Below are positions 63,318 to 64,000 of a DNA stretch of 64,000 nt, in pieces (position 1 is the stretch's first letter; every line of letters starts with the position of its first letter). The stretch is from positions 186,001 to 250,000 of the forward strand of contig NZ_JACHXP010000004.1 of assembly GCF_014192215.1 (NCBI RefSeq), written 5' to 3'. This stretch comes from Halomonas cerina (GTDB lineage: Bacteria; Pseudomonadota; Gammaproteobacteria; Pseudomonadales; Halomonadaceae). The notes beneath the pieces are model-generated. The model saw only the letters and a program-made list of their open reading frames with translations. It was not told the DNA's origin and made no database searches. The position numbers and the translations under genes are program-made.

Positions 63318-64000
63318 CCCTGAGCGCCCAGCAGCAGGCGCGCCGGCAGCAACGGATCGAGGAGTTGTGCGCGGCCAGCCTGCGCGCCATGACCGGCGAG
63401 GCCGGCCTGCACTATCGCGGTCGGCGGCTGTATCAAGGCGAGACGCGCCTGCCGACCCATGCGCCCCACCTGCGCATCGACCCTGCGCAGGACGACTTCG
63501 CCGACTGCCGGGCCGCCGCCGACGGCATGGCCCTACGCCTGCTGCATTCCGATGCGACCCTCCATCGCGACCGCTGCCCAGAGGACCCCATCGAGCACCT
63601 GGTCTTCGAGCTACTCGAGCAGCTGCGGGTGGAGACCCGTGCGCCTAACGACATGCCGGGCATGGCCTCCAACCTGCTGCGGCGCTTCGAGCGCTGGTCG
63701 CGCGACTTCTACCGCTCCGGACTGACCGAGGGCAGCATCGGCCTGCTGCTCTACACCGTGGCTCAGATGTGCTGGTCGCGGCTGCAGGCCCGGCCGGTGC
63801 TGGAGGAGACCGAGGACTATATCGAGGGCACCCGGGCCTCCTTGGTGCGCGAGCTCGGCACGGCGCTCTATGGCCTGCGCCGCCAACGCCACGATCAGGC
63901 GGCCTACGCCGAGCATGCCCTGGCCATCGCCCGGATCGTCGCCACGCGGGTGCGCGCCGAACGGGCCCAGGCCGGTGACGACGAGGAGGATCCGGCAGAA
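63314..64000 (+). CDS. CobT-like protein (3' truncated by window end)
   Basis: The ATG at 63314 overlaps the CobS-like stop (ATGA); 229 codons are visible and the gene runs off the window. The product is charged and helical: RRQQRIEELCAASLRAMTGE, PIEHLVFELLEQLRVETRAPNDMPGMASNLLRRFERWSRDF near 100-140, and a C-terminal acidic patch DDEEDPAE, where CobT proteins have their acidic linker before the VWA metal-ion domain. The VWA part would lie past 64000. The CobS-CobT order is standard; here the pair is beside xsc. Confidence 0.72.
   Translation, partial: MTLSAQQQARRQQRIEELCAASLRAMTGEAGLHYRGRRLYQGETRLPTHAPHLRIDPAQDDFADCRAAADGMALRLLHSDATLHRDRCPEDPIEHLVFELLEQLRVETRAPNDMPGMASNLLRRFERWSRDFYRSGLTEGSIGLLLYTVAQMCWSRLQARPVLEETEDYIEGTRASLVRELGTALYGLRRQRHDQAAYAEHALAIARIVATRVRAERAQAGDDEEDPAE

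Overview
The window looks like chromosome from a halophilic gammaproteobacterium of the Halomonadaceae (Halomonas-like). Evidence: GC-rich DNA, an ectoine hydroxylase gene (ectD), many genes whose products resemble Halomonas proteins, a dispersed intergenic repeat of a type I recognise from Halomonas, and TRAP transporters typical of marine and saline heterotrophs. No rRNA, tRNA, CRISPR array, insertion sequence or prophage block was seen. Both ends cut through genes.

Layout. (1) 1-11200: mostly single housekeeping or conserved genes: DUF1326 and DUF2182 proteins, a DUF3080 lipoprotein, tusA, rlmM with a DUF2721 membrane protein, an endolysin-like M15 peptidase without a signal peptide, an alpha/beta hydrolase, an ADP-ribosylglycohydrolase, a MOSC protein, and a Nudix-SLATT pair. 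(2) 11223-19390: an unusual oxidative lipid cluster. A minus-strand operon encodes a fatty-acid alpha-dioxygenase, a divergent P450-like protein, an old-yellow-enzyme oxidoreductase, a membrane-anchored dihaem cytochrome and a small four-helix membrane protein. A second copy of the small-membrane-protein/cytochrome pair runs divergently on the plus strand. (3) 19600-22870: cbpA-cbpM, a Mut7-C RNase-like gene and ectD. (4) 22953-28464: a beta-oxidation operon (acyl-CoA dehydrogenase, acyl-CoA ligase, 3-hydroxyacyl-CoA dehydrogenase, enoyl-CoA hydratase). (5) 28560-36231: an MFS transporter, small enzymes, an LpxL-type acyltransferase and a 1124-residue AsmA-like protein built from alternating repeats. 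(6) 36288-39353: two separate TPP riboswitches, one before tenA and one before thiC. (7) 39441-42773: two intact outer-membrane beta-barrel paralogues, a third reduced to its last codons, a frameshifted pta fragment, a methyltransferase and thiG.

(8) 42773-64000 reads as a C2-sulfonate island. A GMC dehydrogenase, TRAP transporter and IclR regulator resemble the isethionate genes iseJ, iseKLM and iseR. A second TRAP transporter, a MocR regulator, a FAD oxidoreductase and an NTF2-like subunit resemble tauKLM, tauR, tauY and tauX. Both routes yield sulfoacetaldehyde, which Xsc cleaves to acetyl phosphate and sulfite. A YeiH-type exporter (TauZ-like) at the left edge could remove sulfite or sulfate. 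A CobS-like AAA+ ATPase and a CobT-like protein are transcribed divergently from xsc; why they sit there is open.

The parts most worth following up are the alpha-dioxygenase/P450-like/dihaem-cytochrome cluster, the CobS/CobT-like pair beside xsc, and the nine-codon leader ORF coupled to the AsmA-like gene.
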